Shown here piece after piece: positions 1 through 12,400 of a stretch of 64,000 nt of DNA. Both the position numbers and the translations under genes were made by a program. The stretch is from Adiantum capillus-veneris (lineage: Eukaryota; Streptophyta; Polypodiopsida; Polypodiales; Pteridaceae): positions 65,273,395-65,337,394 of the forward strand of contig CM043963.1 of NCBI GenBank assembly GCA_014529385.2, read 5' to 3'. Every line of letters begins with the position of its first letter. Position 1 is the first letter of the stretch. The notes under the pieces are model-generated. The model did not search any database. It was not told the DNA's origin and was given only the letters and a program-made list of their open reading frames with translations.

Positions 1-343
1 CACTTACCGACATGGCCGGAGTGTAAAGAATGAGGATGCAAGAGAGATACACAAAACAAGCACAAAGCACCCAGAGATGGAAAGCTTCTTCTTCTTCTTC
101 ACAGAAAAGAGAGTACAAAATGACTAAGTGCTAAAGTTGAAAAGTAGAACATATGTACATGCGGTCACTAAGTGTGAACTCGCTAGAAGCGTACTAGGCT
201 GGCACTATAAGTGTAGTCCAGCTGTAGAATCACTGGCAGAGATCCTCCGTGTCGGTCACGTAGCGCGCCAGTGAGTAAATGCCGTAAGCGGCCAAGACCT
301 GTAGTGGATGCCAGCTCAAGGTGTAGAGCTCGACATCTCAACA
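1..343 (-). repeat. copia-1 3' LTR (truncated by window edge)
   Basis: Read on the minus strand, a purine run of five to six G's followed by AG (plus-strand 344-354) is directly followed by TGTTGAG. This is the usual polypurine tract plus LTR start of a copia element, placed right after its RNase H domain. The far LTR end is outside the window, so length and target duplication cannot be determined. A TTC/GAA triplet run lies at about 87-102. Confidence 0.7.
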
Positions 344-2503
344 CTCCCCCTCAAGATCTTCATGTCGCAGAGTCCAAGCATAGTCTGGAAACGTCGAAGC
401 TTCTCAGCTCCGAGGGCCTTGGTAAAGATATCCGCTATCTGATCCTCTGTGTTGACGTAGACCAAGTCGATGTCGCCCGCCAACACTCGCTCTCGAACTT
501 AGTGGTAATGGACCTCTATGTGTTTGGTCCTGGCATGGAACACTGGGTTCCTAGCCAACTGCATGCTGCTGAGGTTGTCACAATGGATGAAAATATGCTG
601 GTCCACCTGCACTCCCAAGTCCTCAAGTAATGTGCGTAGCCAAGCTACCTCGCACGCCGCAATTGCTGCACCTCTGTACTCGGCCTCTGTGCTCGATAAA
701 GCAACCGTAGGCTGCTTTTTGCTGCTCCAAGTAACAACAGCACTCCCAAAAGAGAACATGAAGCCACTCGTAGATCTCCTATCAACAATGCTACCTGCCC
801 AATCTGCATCTGTATACCCATACAATGCTAATGGTGCATCTGCTGCATAGAACAATGCGTAGTCAAGAGTCCCTTGCACATACCTAAGTGTGCATCGTAC
901 TCCATCCAAATGTGGCTTCCTCGGAAGCTGCATGAACTGACTCTCCAAGCCTACTGTGTAGCTCAAGTCTGGCCTCGTGATAGTCAAGTAGATTAGACTA
1001 CCCACAATCTTCCTGTACATGTTGACATCCTCAACAACATCACCCTTCTCTGCACTCAGCTTTGCATTCACATCCAAGGGAATAGAAATTGGCTTACAAT
1101 CAACCATACCATACTTTGACAACATGTCCAAATCATACTGTCTCTGTGATAGCCATACACCCTCTGGAGTCCTGATCACCTCAATGCCAAGAAAGTAACG
1201 CAACTCGCGTAAATATTTCATTTCAAACTCCTGTTTGAGAAGACCCTTCACATGGTCAATCTCCATAGCATTGTCACCAACAATAATAAGGTCATCTACA
1301 TATATGGTAATGACCACAATCCCCACATCACTCTCACGTACATAGAGTGAATGATCAGCATGAGATCTCGTAAAACCAATACTGACAAGATACTTGGCAA
1401 TCCTGGCATACCATGCTCTAGAGCCCTGCTTCAAACCATACAAAGCTTTGAGAAGTCTGCATACATAATCTGGGCAACCTGGATTGACATAACCAGGTGG
1501 CTGATCCATATACACTTGCTCTTGCAACTCACCATTCAAGAAGGAATTCTTTACATCCATTTGATGCATAATCCATCCTCTAGATGCAGCCACTGCTATG
1601 ACAGCTCTCACAGTCATCATCTTTGCCACTGGAGCAAAGGTCTCCTCATAGTCTATGCCATACGTCTGTGCATAACCCTTTGCGACCAGCCTTGCCTTGT
1701 GACGCTCAATGTTACCATTAGCCTTATGCTTGGTTTTATACACCCATTTACAGCCAATAGCTTTCTTGCCACTTGGCAATGGCACGAACTCCCATGTGTC
1801 GTTTGCTTCCAATGCAGCCATCTCTTCATTCATTGCATCATCCCAATGCACATTTCCAACTGCATCCTCAAAACATGTGGGCTCCACATCTTGTATCACC
1901 TTAGCCATGTAGGTTTGGTGATGAGCTAGATACCCATCATAAGTCAATTTCTGAACTGGATTTCTGACTCTATTAGATCTGCGCGGTCCTGGGTCACTCC
2001 TTTTCCCTCTAACATCTTCTTGTACTTTCCTTACACCAGGTGTCCTGAGAGCCCGAATTCCAAATTCCTCATCAAGACTTTGTTCAGAACCATCTGAATC
2101 CATGTCTACATGTGAAAAACCTGATGATGCATCAGCCATAAAGGGAGGTTCATCAACCTTTTCCTTTCCTTTTCGTGATACATTCCCTGTACCTGTTGGT
2201 GGAGTAACCTGCGTACGTAGTCTACCATTCCATGGTTTCTCAACAGAGCCACGAGAAGAGGACTCTTGTGGTCCACTCAAAACCTGTGACTGTGGCCTCA
2301 CATTTTGTACAACCACATCATCTTTTACATCAGCCCCAATAGTGCCATGTGCATTACTGTACCAACTGCTCATCTCATCAAAGACTACATCTCTGCTCAC
2401 TCGTAATTCTCGTGTAGTAGGATTGTAGCACCTGTACCCCTTTTGTTCAAGGGAATATCCCACAAGAATACATTTCTCTGCTTTAGGATCCAATTTAGTA
2501 ATA
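344..2503 (-). pseudogene. copia-1 pol fragment: integrase end, reverse transcriptase, RNase H
   Basis: The minus-strand frame runs about 670 codons from 2,503 down to a stop at 499-501. It starts in the integrase C-terminal motif (KLDPKAEKC..VGYS). It then has the copia RT core (WVYKTK, KARLVAKGY, MDVKNSFLNGEL, YGLKQ, and the catalytic IYVDDLI) and RNase H (YTDADWAG, RRSTSG, SSTEAEYR, ARTKHIEVHYH). A TAA replaces the residue after HYH, where relatives usually read F. The same frame continues beyond it through VRERVL and DIFTKAL to the polypurine tract, so the stop is a late nonsense mutation. Gag, protease and the integrase core are missing: the frame ends abruptly at 2,503, where a foreign gypsy LTR begins. 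The codons just upstream of KLDP come from a CA repeat and are not protein. It is a truncated, dead copy. Confidence 0.93.
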
Positions 2504-3445
2504 GATAGCACACACACACACATAACTAATTGAATCTTACTAATCTATTAGAGATATTAGAGTAAGAGATAGCACACACACACACATAGCTAATTGAATC
2601 TTACTACTCCATTAGAGATTAGAGTAATAGATAGCACACACACATATAACTAATTGAATCTTACTAATCTATTAGAGAGATTATAGTATATCCTTCTTAA
2701 AACTAATTGAATGCTCAATTAATACGCACCTTATTAGTCCACTAGAGTTTTTGCTCTCTTAGTGGTTTGTGGACGCCTTCTCTCTAAGAGAAGTGACAGC
2801 ACTTTGTGAGCGCTATAGAGGCAATCTTTATGTCTAAAGTGTGAGCATGGATGCTCTATTTATAGTAGAAAAGAAAACGTTCAACTTTTTTTTTTCCCAA
2901 AAAAATGATTTTTTTTTTCTCCCCAAAAATCATACCCGCGTTTTTGATACCCTTGTGGTACCCATGAGCTTGACCACTTTGTCATTATCATCAAAAGATA
3001 AGGCCACACAGGCCCCCCCTCATTAAGATTAGTCAAGAGTAGCCTCTCCTTTTTCATGTGACAGTGTGTCCCACTTTGTCCCCTCCTATGTGAGTCCATG
3101 TGCCTTCATTTGTCATCCCTGTGTATTCTTTTTTCTTTATAATTATTTTATTTATTTCCTTAATGATAATTTACTTTACATTTTTAAGTTAAACTTTACA
3201 ATCTTATATTAACTTTACAGTAGTAAAAGAAAATTTTACAATCAGTAAATAAGTCTTGCAATAAGTTAGTTAGTGATTCATATAGCTAAACATGTCAGAA
3301 TTTTGTAGCGTAAATTTTAATTTCTAGGTTTTCTCAACCTACGATTCATAATTTGAACTCGAATATCTTAAATAAGGAGTGATGGTTCAAAAAAATACAA
3401 ATGCGTAATAGAACTTGTGTGCAATTTGAAAGTAGAGACCTTACA
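2504..3445 (-). repeat. G1 gypsy LTR, 3'-truncated copy
   Basis: On the minus strand this begins at 3,445 with TGTAAGGTCTC and matches, in inverted orientation, the LTR beginning at 22,697. Shared features include the TATA box (CTATAAATAG, minus strand near 2,858), a stretch with AGAGAAGGCGTCCAC, and the start of the GT-linked minisatellite. Only three minisatellite units remain here (2,504-2,700) before the sequence jumps into copia-1 pol. The sequence upstream of 3,445 has no polypurine tract, so it was a 5' or solo LTR rather than a 3' LTR. Confidence 0.8.
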
Positions 3446-5208
3446 CTCTTGATTCTATGGAGAAGACTAATCACACAGCTAGGAGAGGCTTAAGAAGTTG
3501 GGATTTTCAATTGCCAAGAGGGAAGGGAGAGAATGACCTCATTTGGAATGAGAATCTTCTTTCTCAAAGAAAAATTCTTTTGGTAATTATAAACTTACCC
3601 TTCAAACCTCAACTTTCTCTTGAAAATTAGATATTAACTTAGTATGTCACTAAAAATTTTACACACATAATTTATCCAAAATCAAAAGCATCTCTTTTGG
3701 AGAAATTATAATTCCTCTTCTTGAAAAAAAGGTTAGTTTCATAAGTAACCCCATTACCTAGTTGCCTTTGATTTATGGCAATTACCTTTATAAGAGTAGT
3801 GTAGCTAAGAGAATAAAAGTGACTTAAAAATCAATAATAATATTTATGCTAGAGATTAAGGGATAATTAAGGATATTAGTTAGCATAAAATCATGCATAC
3901 TATTTAGGTAATTATGATCTCCAATCACCTATGGTTAAAAAGAGTGCTTTCTACTCTCTCTATGCCATATTATTCTAGTAGTCGAAGAAACTTAAAATAA
4001 TGGAACTTGAAATAACATCATGGTTAGCAACGTGATTAGTTATGATTAGTAATAACATCATTGTTAGCAAGGTCATTAGTTATGATTAGTCATAAACCAT
4101 AATTAGAAGGAAACAACAAAATTAAGAAGTTAGTTCTTCTTCCCAAGCAAAAAGGCTTGCTTATTGAAATGTGAGAGCTTAAGCATAAATTTAAGTAGGC
4201 ATAAAAGTAAATCACCTTCAAGAAAGTGTAATAGCATAAAGAGAACAAGAAAACATTACCTTAGTGTGTGTGTGTGTAGTAGAGTCTTCTCCTTGCTTTA
4301 GAAGAGTATTGAAGAAGTGTGTTGATGTAGTTGGCTCTTTTCCTCTTCACTTTTCTCGAGAACCACCAATATGGCTACTTGGAATGAGAGAATGGCAAGA
4401 GGCAAAGGGGATTCAAGCTATGGAAAGCTTGAGAATCAAGAGAGAGGAGAGAGAAGAGGATAATGAGAAGAAAAAGGTCAAGTTTTAAAAAACTTGATTA
4501 GGGTTTTGGCCATGGTTTCTCTTGGGGAGAGTGTGTGTGTATGAAAGAGAGAGGAGAGAGGAGAGGATAATGAGAAGAAAAAGATCAAGATTGGACAAAC
4601 TTGATTAGGGTTTTGGCCATGGTCTCTCTTGAAGAGAGAGAGTGTGTGTGTGTGTGTGTGTATGTGAAAGAGCTTAGCTATGGCTTTCTCAATCCTACTC
4701 TCAATTTTGCACTTTTAAAAATGAGAAGGAAAGTGTAAAATGAAAAGAGAAACCCTCTTTTTATGCATATTTATGATAAGTTCCTTTACTAATCTTGATA
4801 GGTTATATTCCTTATCCTTGGTAAGTTCTCTTTAACTTATCTTGATAACTTATCTTGCTTCTTAAAGCTTCTCCAACAAGCTATTTACTCACCTCATCCT
4901 TATTCCTATCCTTATCCTTATCTTCCCTTTTCCTTCTTTATCTTTTTCTTTTCCTTTTTCCTTATCTTATCTTTTCCCTTTTCTTTATCTTCTTCTTTAT
5001 GTTAAGTTTCTCAAAATGAAAAGCTATTTTTTCATGCATTGGTTATGCCCTATTCCCATGGTGTAAGTCGGAAGTGGCTCGTGGGTAAACTTTGGAGCTT
5101 TGAATTTGTCCGTATTTACTCAAATATTTTTTTCTATTTTTTTCTCTCTCTTTTTAAAGTCGATAGCTTAGATGCGGTAGTAAAAAATAAGGGCTACGAA
5201 GAGACTCT
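3446..5208. other. AT-rich intergenic DNA with a tandem duplication
   Basis: I see no gene here; the longest frame is about 75 codons and has no recognisable motif. The stretch is AT-rich with GT microsatellites at about 4,264-4,277 and 4,643-4,661. An imperfect tandem duplication of roughly 117 bp lies at about 4,439-4,672; each copy carries TAGGGTTTTGGCCATGG and a GA-rich block. TCTT/CCTT-rich polypyrimidine occupies about 4,890-5,000. Confidence 0.5.
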
Positions 5209-5513
5209 AACATAATCGGCATCAAAAGCAGCCTCATACATTTCAGTGCGGTGGAGGGGGAACGAGGGAAAAATCTTATGATATCCAATGGTGAGCAAGA
5301 TATTGTAGGCATTAGAGGTGTAGAGAGCGGCATAGAGGGAGGAGGAGAAAGGGATGGATACAATCTAGTCAGAGCATTCATAGTAAGAGGTCAAGGTAAC
5401 AAATGCAAGCATGAAAACCCACAAAGAAGCCATAACGATAAGTTATGTTAGGTGGTAGTTCAAGTTTCCATACAAAAAGACCCCACCTAAAAATCTAAGT
5501 AAAGTGAGTTTCC
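5209..5513. repeat. R repeat, left part (interrupted by S1)
   Basis: This matches about 56,035-56,335, for example CTCATACATTT, GCGGTGGAGG, GGTCAAGGTAACAAATG and CTAAGTAAAGTGAGTTTCC. At 5,513 the match is broken by element S1 and resumes at 16,529. The last five bases, TTTCC, are the target-site duplication. I do not recognise the repeat; no coding potential is evident. Confidence 0.75.
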
Positions 5514-5660
5514 TGAAATTCCCTCGGAGGTGCCGCGTCCGAATCCTCCGCCCAACCTCCGTTTTATAGCCTCCTGGCCCTAGGATACCTTCTCCATTGG
5601 GCAGCCGGCCCTCGGCCCTTGGCTAGGTCCTTGACCTCCAGGGTGGCCCTTGGCCTAACA
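5514..5660 (-). repeat. S1 3' LTR
   Basis: The minus strand reads TGTTAGGCCAAGGG... and ends ATTTCA. A TATA-like CTATAAAACGG lies about 100 bases in (plus-strand near 5,560-5,570). A polypurine tract precedes it on the minus strand (AAGGGGGGAGTAA, plus 5,661-5,675). It pairs with 16,393-16,528 with noticeable divergence, so S1 is not recent. Confidence 0.85.
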
Positions 5661-8600
5661 TTACTCCCCCCTTGGAGAAGCATTTTTGTCCTCGAAAACA
5701 TAAGTGGTAGTATCTTTGTAAGAACACTAATGTTTTCCTTATTGGCATCCCATACGCGAGCCAATTGTGCATATGATACTTGGTGCAGTGAGGAGGCTCA
5801 ATGAAACCAAGAGCAACATCTTGATTTTCAACATTGTTGTCCTTTTACAACCACATGTATCTAAATGATAACACAATTTATAACTCACTTGAGTACTTTA
5901 AAGGAGTAGCCACAACTAAAAGGTGTCTAAAGGAATAACTAGTTTTTAGACTTTTTGAAAGATACTAGAAAAATCCAAGAAAACCTTGGCGCAACTTTCC
6001 ATGAAGTTGTGAGCCGAATTTCCTACTCGCATGAGTATCTTGAAAAGCTCATAGCTACTAACGGATAGAATAGGGAGTTTCCTCATGTCAGACTGGTGAA
6101 CATTTTGGAACACACAGAACTACATGTTCATCCCTAATGAAGGTTACCTGCCAACATACTTTGTCAGCACACCTATTAAGTCCTTGACTTACGAAACTAT
6201 TGAAACGGTATACAAACCCACCACAACAGGTGTTCAAAGTCGAAAACCTTACTTAAGAAAATTCTAGAATAGGGAGAGAATCGCCCATTTAGAATGGGTT
6301 GTGCTAATGTATGCTCTTAGCAGATCCTTTAGCAAAAAATACTTGTAAGCTGTCCACCCAACACTGGATGAATAGCAGCAGTAAGAGTGAGGGGCTTTCC
6401 CCCAACCACTTACAGACAGTCTTCCATGACTGATGATAAACTATGACTCAACCATTGAGTATCCAACCATATATTTGATATGGAGTGGAGAAAACCAACT
6501 AGGTTGAAAGCGGGTTGGACTAGAGTAAGCTCATAGAGCCTAGACCATCCAACCACAGACATCCATCCTGAGCTAGTACTGGGCAGGGTGTAAACTCATA
6601 ATAAATCTGCAGTAGAGATTGTACTTGTAGTGAAAAAAGGTGCAGAAAGAATAAAGTCCATGAACTTGCATGCTGCTCCAAATAAATCAGTGTTAAACAC
6701 TAGGGCCCATAACACCTAGTGTGCATGCATTTAAAACAAACTTATCCAAACCACAATTCCATGACGAGACTTTCCACGGTACATATGGGAAAGCCGGGCA
6801 ACAAAAGTTGGACCATAACAGAACATGACAAACCAGTCACACCTAGGTTCCAACCATGAGACATTCTCATGAACATAACATACTTGGCTATATGTAGAAA
6901 CGACTCTCCGTTAAGGTGGTTTCACAACACTTGTAATCGGAACAAGTCTGTACTTAGTACCCGACAATTTCTGGCCCACTGAAATTGTTCTTGATACAGT
7001 GTGCTCCAAATGGTCTAATAAATGGTTACGACCAGAAAGTGGGGACATCATCGTGACACATTATTAGGAATTAAGCACCAGTGTCAGTCCCAGAGACTCA
7101 TATTCGCCACATGTGGAATATGTCTCAAATAAAAATGGCCGAAAAAGCGACATCCATCAAGTACAAGATGTACTTGTGTGTGGAGGTAACTGCAAAACAC
7201 TCCGCGACAAGAGTGAGAGGGACCCTCATTATCATTGCTCCACATTGGCTAAATTAAACTCCTTGAGTTCCTACACCATGTTGTATCCCATGTGACAACA
7301 TGTGCCAAATCGAACCCGTCAAGTGGGTTCATAACAGCATAATGTATATTGGACACTATGACCCAAAATACTTTGTTCCGACATACCCGTGGCATGGCTC
7401 AGAAATATTTAAGCAGATTGATACGACTTGAAAAAACCAAGAAAAGCATGCTAAAAAATGGAAGAACACCAAATCAATAGATGCGTACTTGGAGATTTGA
7501 ACTTAATGGTCACTTACTCGTATTCAAATGCAGAGGATCACGTCCGCCACATGAGGAAAAACCAAGCAACATTGCACTGGAAACCTTGGGTGTTGCCTTC
7601 GCAATCCAAACCTGTTGGTTAGAATCTACGTAGTCAAACCCCTTGGTAAGACCCTTTGTAGAAACTGCTCACCTAGCACGTAATGGGGTAACCAACATAG
7701 TCAACCGTGTACAAAATGATTGGAATCAACTTAAAAAGTTGAATATATACCACGTGGTAAATTACGGAATTCTTTCCTTGAACGTATAACAGAAATGGAT
7801 CAAACTGTGATCCTCAATGTGGATGGGATGATTTAGTAAACATCCGCTGGGTCTTACCCCAAAACTATACTTCCATAGACACTATAGTGCTATAAAGAGA
7901 GCAGGATATCAACACAAGTGAGATACCTAGCTCTTATGGATAGCCATGCTGTCGCACGGTTAGCTCTTGCTAGATTCCATGATAGAGATCAGCTGATGTG
8001 AGTTAAAAACTAACAAAAACTCAACTCGAGCATAGCACTAAAAACACGTAGTGCATAAATGACACTCTAAACATCCGTAATGACAAGACTCTTGCTTGTC
8101 CATTAACGTCGATGTGTATTCCACTAGGTAGATTTGTTCGATCATGAAAACAATCACCCAAGGAATGCCAATAGTTGGGTCTTACTCGAGATATGACAAT
8201 GACTCTTTGCGAGTGTGTGTGGCTCATAGCTCTCATGGCAAGTAGTGTTCAATCGTTGAACCGATGAAGACTAATTTGGATGACATCTTGCCCAATTTCT
8301 AGCGGAGAGTTAGAGCACCTTGGCTCAGGCTGACTCGCGTACAGAACATGTATCAAAAGATTCTTTGAAAGTTGTCATTATTCTTTGAGAGAAATAATAG
8401 TAGAGAGAGAGAAAGATCATGCTGGATTGAATAACTTTTCTTAAATTTCTAGAGTGTGTACCCAATCTGTGTGCTCTTACGCATCGTATGCCTGACTTGC
8501 AGCTTATCCTATAAGCATGCAACAATCCACTTGTATAACGTTCTCATCGAGAGAGGGAACAGAAAACACAAGCCACAGCTTGACCCACCTACCATGTATA

Positions 8601-9274
8601 GGGTTGTGACTTTACAGAAATGACTTAAAAATGGCACTTTTCTTGTGAAATAAGTCCTAGCTTTAGTTTCCTTTTAGTGTTGTTGTGTGTGGATAGCAAC
8701 CTAAAAAAATTCATGCAAAACAATCCATCACTTATCTTGTGTGTACTAGTGTGATAGCGGAAGCGTAATCCATGAAGCAGTGGAGTTCATGCCACTTGGT
8801 TAGCATGCCTTGCATGCAGAATTGTAAGCCCTTGTCGAGAATGATGGCCTTTAACGTGAGAACCAAAACCAGAAGTGCCTTGCACAATAGCATGTACTGT
8901 TAGGGATACATCCTAACTTGACGTTGCCACACCTAAAATGGGAACAAATTTCTGATCGTATCAATTCCCCAAACTTGTGTGCCAATGCCCTTGATTTGGA
9001 GTCAATGGGCTGTATCGCGGCACACGGTAGAAGCCTTGTTTCTCTTGAAACTGTCAAAGCACTTTGCTTTGCACAATAGATAATAGTTTCCAAAGTAAAC
9101 ATGAAAACATGAAAAAGCAAGGAAAACTGAAAATTGTCTAACCTGGTCGTCCTATTGTAACCAGTTTCCTGAGATTCCGTAGAAGAACAGTCGCTCCAAA
9201 CCGGCTCATATCCATATCTGCTTTGCAGAGAGAATTGGCTTGTATAGCGCTGAAATAACGTTCAATTATATTGC
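5661..9274 (-). mobile_element. S1 internal region, 3' half
   Basis: No intact gene. It aligns in inverted orientation with about 11,050-14,634 of S2 along most of its length. Several stretches keep the same peptide in both copies, for example the frame around 8,050-8,190 (minus) with LPSG(I/V)HIDVN and VLSLRMFRVSF, and near 5,790-5,840 with GFIEPPHCT. These suggest ancestral coding sequence, now full of stops and shifts. The reading frame that ends the region (FEDKNASPRGE) resembles gypsy polyprotein C-termini. Confidence 0.6.
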
Positions 9275-9447
9275 TGTCAGGACATGGGTCCTACGGGGCA
9301 AGGCCCAACCTAGGGGGTCAGGGACCTAGGCCAAGGGCCGGCTGGACCAGTGCGGACTGGGGATCCGCTTAGGGCAAGTGCTAGGAGCTAGCCTATATAA
9401 GGGGCAGTAGGGAGGAGGATCCTAGGTTCAGTACCCTAGGTCTTATA
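9275..9447 (+). repeat. S2 5' LTR
   Basis: It begins TGTCAGGACATGGGTCC and ends GTCTTATA; a TATA box (CTATATAAGGGG) lies at about 9,394-9,405. It is nearly identical to 14,635-14,807. The terminal TA instead of CA is present in both copies. Confidence 0.88.
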
Positions 9448-9448
9448 T

Positions 9449-9460
9449 TGGTATCAGAGC
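9449..9460 (+). promoter_or_regulatory. S2 primer-binding site
   Basis: TGGTATCAGAGC, the standard initiator Met-tRNA primer site, lies one base after the LTR end. A start codon follows at 9,478 (MEEGSR, closed after 11 codons), matching the S1 start MEEGGSR. Confidence 0.9.
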
Positions 9461-12400
9461 TAGGGCAGAGGAAAGCTATGGAGGAGGGAAGTAGAAGGGT
9501 CGATTTGCTGTGATTGTATGATTGAATGTCCTCTCTCGCTCTCTCTCTCACTCTCGTTTTGACGAGCAGAACATGCATGCTCATGCAAGCCATGGTGTGC
9601 ACGACGGCTAAGCAGGGAGTCCGAGGCCGAGACATCACGCGTGTGCAGAACCTCTTAGGAGGGGGAGACCCACTGTCGAATAGGTCGAAACCGAGCGTGG
9701 TCAGGCCCAGCGGATTCGCGCTACGGAGGGGATGAAAATTCATCACAGCGGCGTTGGCCGGGAGGCAACACATCGTCTTCGACCTCTCCTAAGCCCTGCA
9801 GCGTAGACAGCAAAGCCGCCATCACTGCTGTGAACAGTAAATCGTTTTTTTTAGTTTTTATTTTTTTGTGTTATTCTCCACAAGTGGCCGCCCAAGGGGA
9901 CGGCCATTTAGCAAAAGATGGGTTAAGGGAGCGTACCCACCTCGGTCACCCCCCCCCCCAATGATGCATCTGCTTCGCAACAGTCCGTGAGCAACTCCTC
10001 ACCTTCTCTTGCAGATATCTGCTGCAGTACCCTGCATGTAATTTGCGGATGTTCATGCAATTACTCATCATGACTTGGTTGGCCAATCTATGATACGTGA
10101 TGTGCATGCCAGTCAATATGAGTTTAACACCTTCTCGACGGCCATGGCCCTTTGCTCTGACTCCAAAGAATTGCAATAGAAAAGGTGCCAGTAATACATG
10201 TAAATGGAAAGCAGCGCATTCGACATACGTACTTCGTGAGGTATGAAGTTTCCTTCTTGTTAAGCATGTGTGTGTTCTCTATAGCATGCAAAAGGCATGT
10301 ACTGCCATACCAGTTCTTATCTAATTGTGCAATTTAAGCGTTTGCAACGAGTAGTCAAGCACGGCTTGACTTTGCACAGATTGGCAAATTTGGGGTTCCC
10401 CATGCACAGATGCATTGTTTTTTTTTTTTTTGTACAACATTTACAACAAGCAAGGCTTGCATTGAACTATGAGCATCGATCAAGGGGTTGAGGAACGGTA
10501 CACACACTTTTTTTTGTCAATCCTGTTTAGACTTCGAGTTGGACACAAGTGCAAGAAATTGCTAGAGCTGCAAAATGCTGGGCAGGCATGGTCATGCCAC
10601 ATGCAAGATATTGGCAACATAGCATGTCGATTCGCTGGATTACTGAGACGGTAAGCACAAGGTGCTTTGTCGCACCAGCGTTTTGTGACACAAGCAAGCA
10701 TGCACGGCATGTCTTGGACGATTCTTATGCATGATTGCACGTTCAACACTCCAAACACAAGCATAGCTTGTGACATTTTGTGCAAATATTTGACTCAAGA
10801 GTATCTGTAGCTCTGAGTCATGGTGGCATCCAAAGTGGGTCTACTGAAAAGTATCATGCAAAGACAAAGACTTCCATGATCGGCCTATGCTATGCACATA
10901 CAAAATTAGCACGGAAATTGGCGATATGTTTGCAGGTTATTTTCTATTGCAGGTTATTTCATTATGTACTAGACAGGTGTATAGGATATACGACGACGTC
11001 TGTGTAGATATGGCTATAAGCCGTTTTGGAATGAGTTTTTTCTTCCCAAGTTCATGACAACTGGTTACAGCAACGACCAGGTTAGCCACGTTAAAGTTTT
11101 TTCCTGTTTACACTTTACTTGGCAACTACTGTCGTGGTCCAAAGCAAAGTGCTCTGGCAATTTTATATAACACAAGGATTCAAGGAACTGGCAAAATAGG
11201 AAATCACAGCTCACCTATTCCCTACCAGTTTAAAACTGTGCAAGACACTTATGGTTTTGGCTCTCATGTTAAAGGCCATCACTCTCGCCAAGGGCTTAAA
11301 AAACGGTATGCAAGGCATCCTAACCAAGTGGCATGAATTCCACCGCTTCAGAGATTACGCTTCCGCTATCACACTTGCATGAATTCCACCGCTTCAGAGA
11401 TTACGCTTCCGCTATCACACTTGCATGAATTCCACGGACAGACTAAAAAAGGGATTGTTACAACACCACTAAACAGAACCTAAACTTTCGACTTATTTCA
11501 CAAGCGAAGAGACATATCAAGTCATTTTTGTAAAGTCATGACCCCCTACATGGTAAGTGGGTCAAGCTGTGGCTTGTTTGTTCTCTTTCCTCTCTTGATG
11601 ACAGCATTATACAAGCAGATTCTTGCCTGCTTATAGGATAAGCTACCAGCCAGGCATACGATGTCTCAAAGCACACATTCTGGGCACACACACACACGAT
11701 GTCTCAGAGCACACATTCTGGGCACACACACACTAGAGATTTAAGGAAAGTTCCTCAGCCCAACATGCTCTTCTTTTCGTTCTTCATCTCTTTCTCTAAA
11801 GAACAAAATGAAAATTTTCTACGAAGTGTTGTTACATGTTTCACTATCGAGTTCTCCTAAGCCAAGATCTAAAACTCTCGGCAAGGTCCCATCCACATTA
11901 GTTTTCATCCGTTTGACGATTGAACACTAATTGCCATGATGTCTATGAACCATGCACGCTGGCTAAGAGCATTGCTAAACCTAGGATAAGATCCACTTCT
12001 TGGTATTCCCTGGATGATTGTTCTAAAGATCGAACAGCTCTACCCAGTGGAGTACACATTGACGTTAATTGACAAGCAAGCGTCTTGTCATTACGGATGT
12101 TTAGGGTGTCGTTTTTGCACTACATGTTTTCAGTGCAACGCTCAAGTGCGTTTTTGATAATCTTAAACTCACACCGGCTGATCTCTACCACGGAGTATAG
12201 ACGCAGCAATCAGTTGTGACAACATGGTTGTAAGGGATCAGTAGTTCACTCGTGTGGGTCTCCTGCTCTCTCTATAGCACTATGGAGTGTTTATGGACAT
12301 ACTGTTTTGGGGTAAGACCCGGCGGGTGATTGCTACATCACCCCATAGGCATTAATGATCACAATTTCATCTGCATTGAGGATCACAGTTGATCTCTCCC

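Noticed and set aside
271-850. Plus-strand ORFs opposite copia-1 RNase H
   Set aside because: They are antisense shadows of the RNase H and LTR sequence with no own motif.
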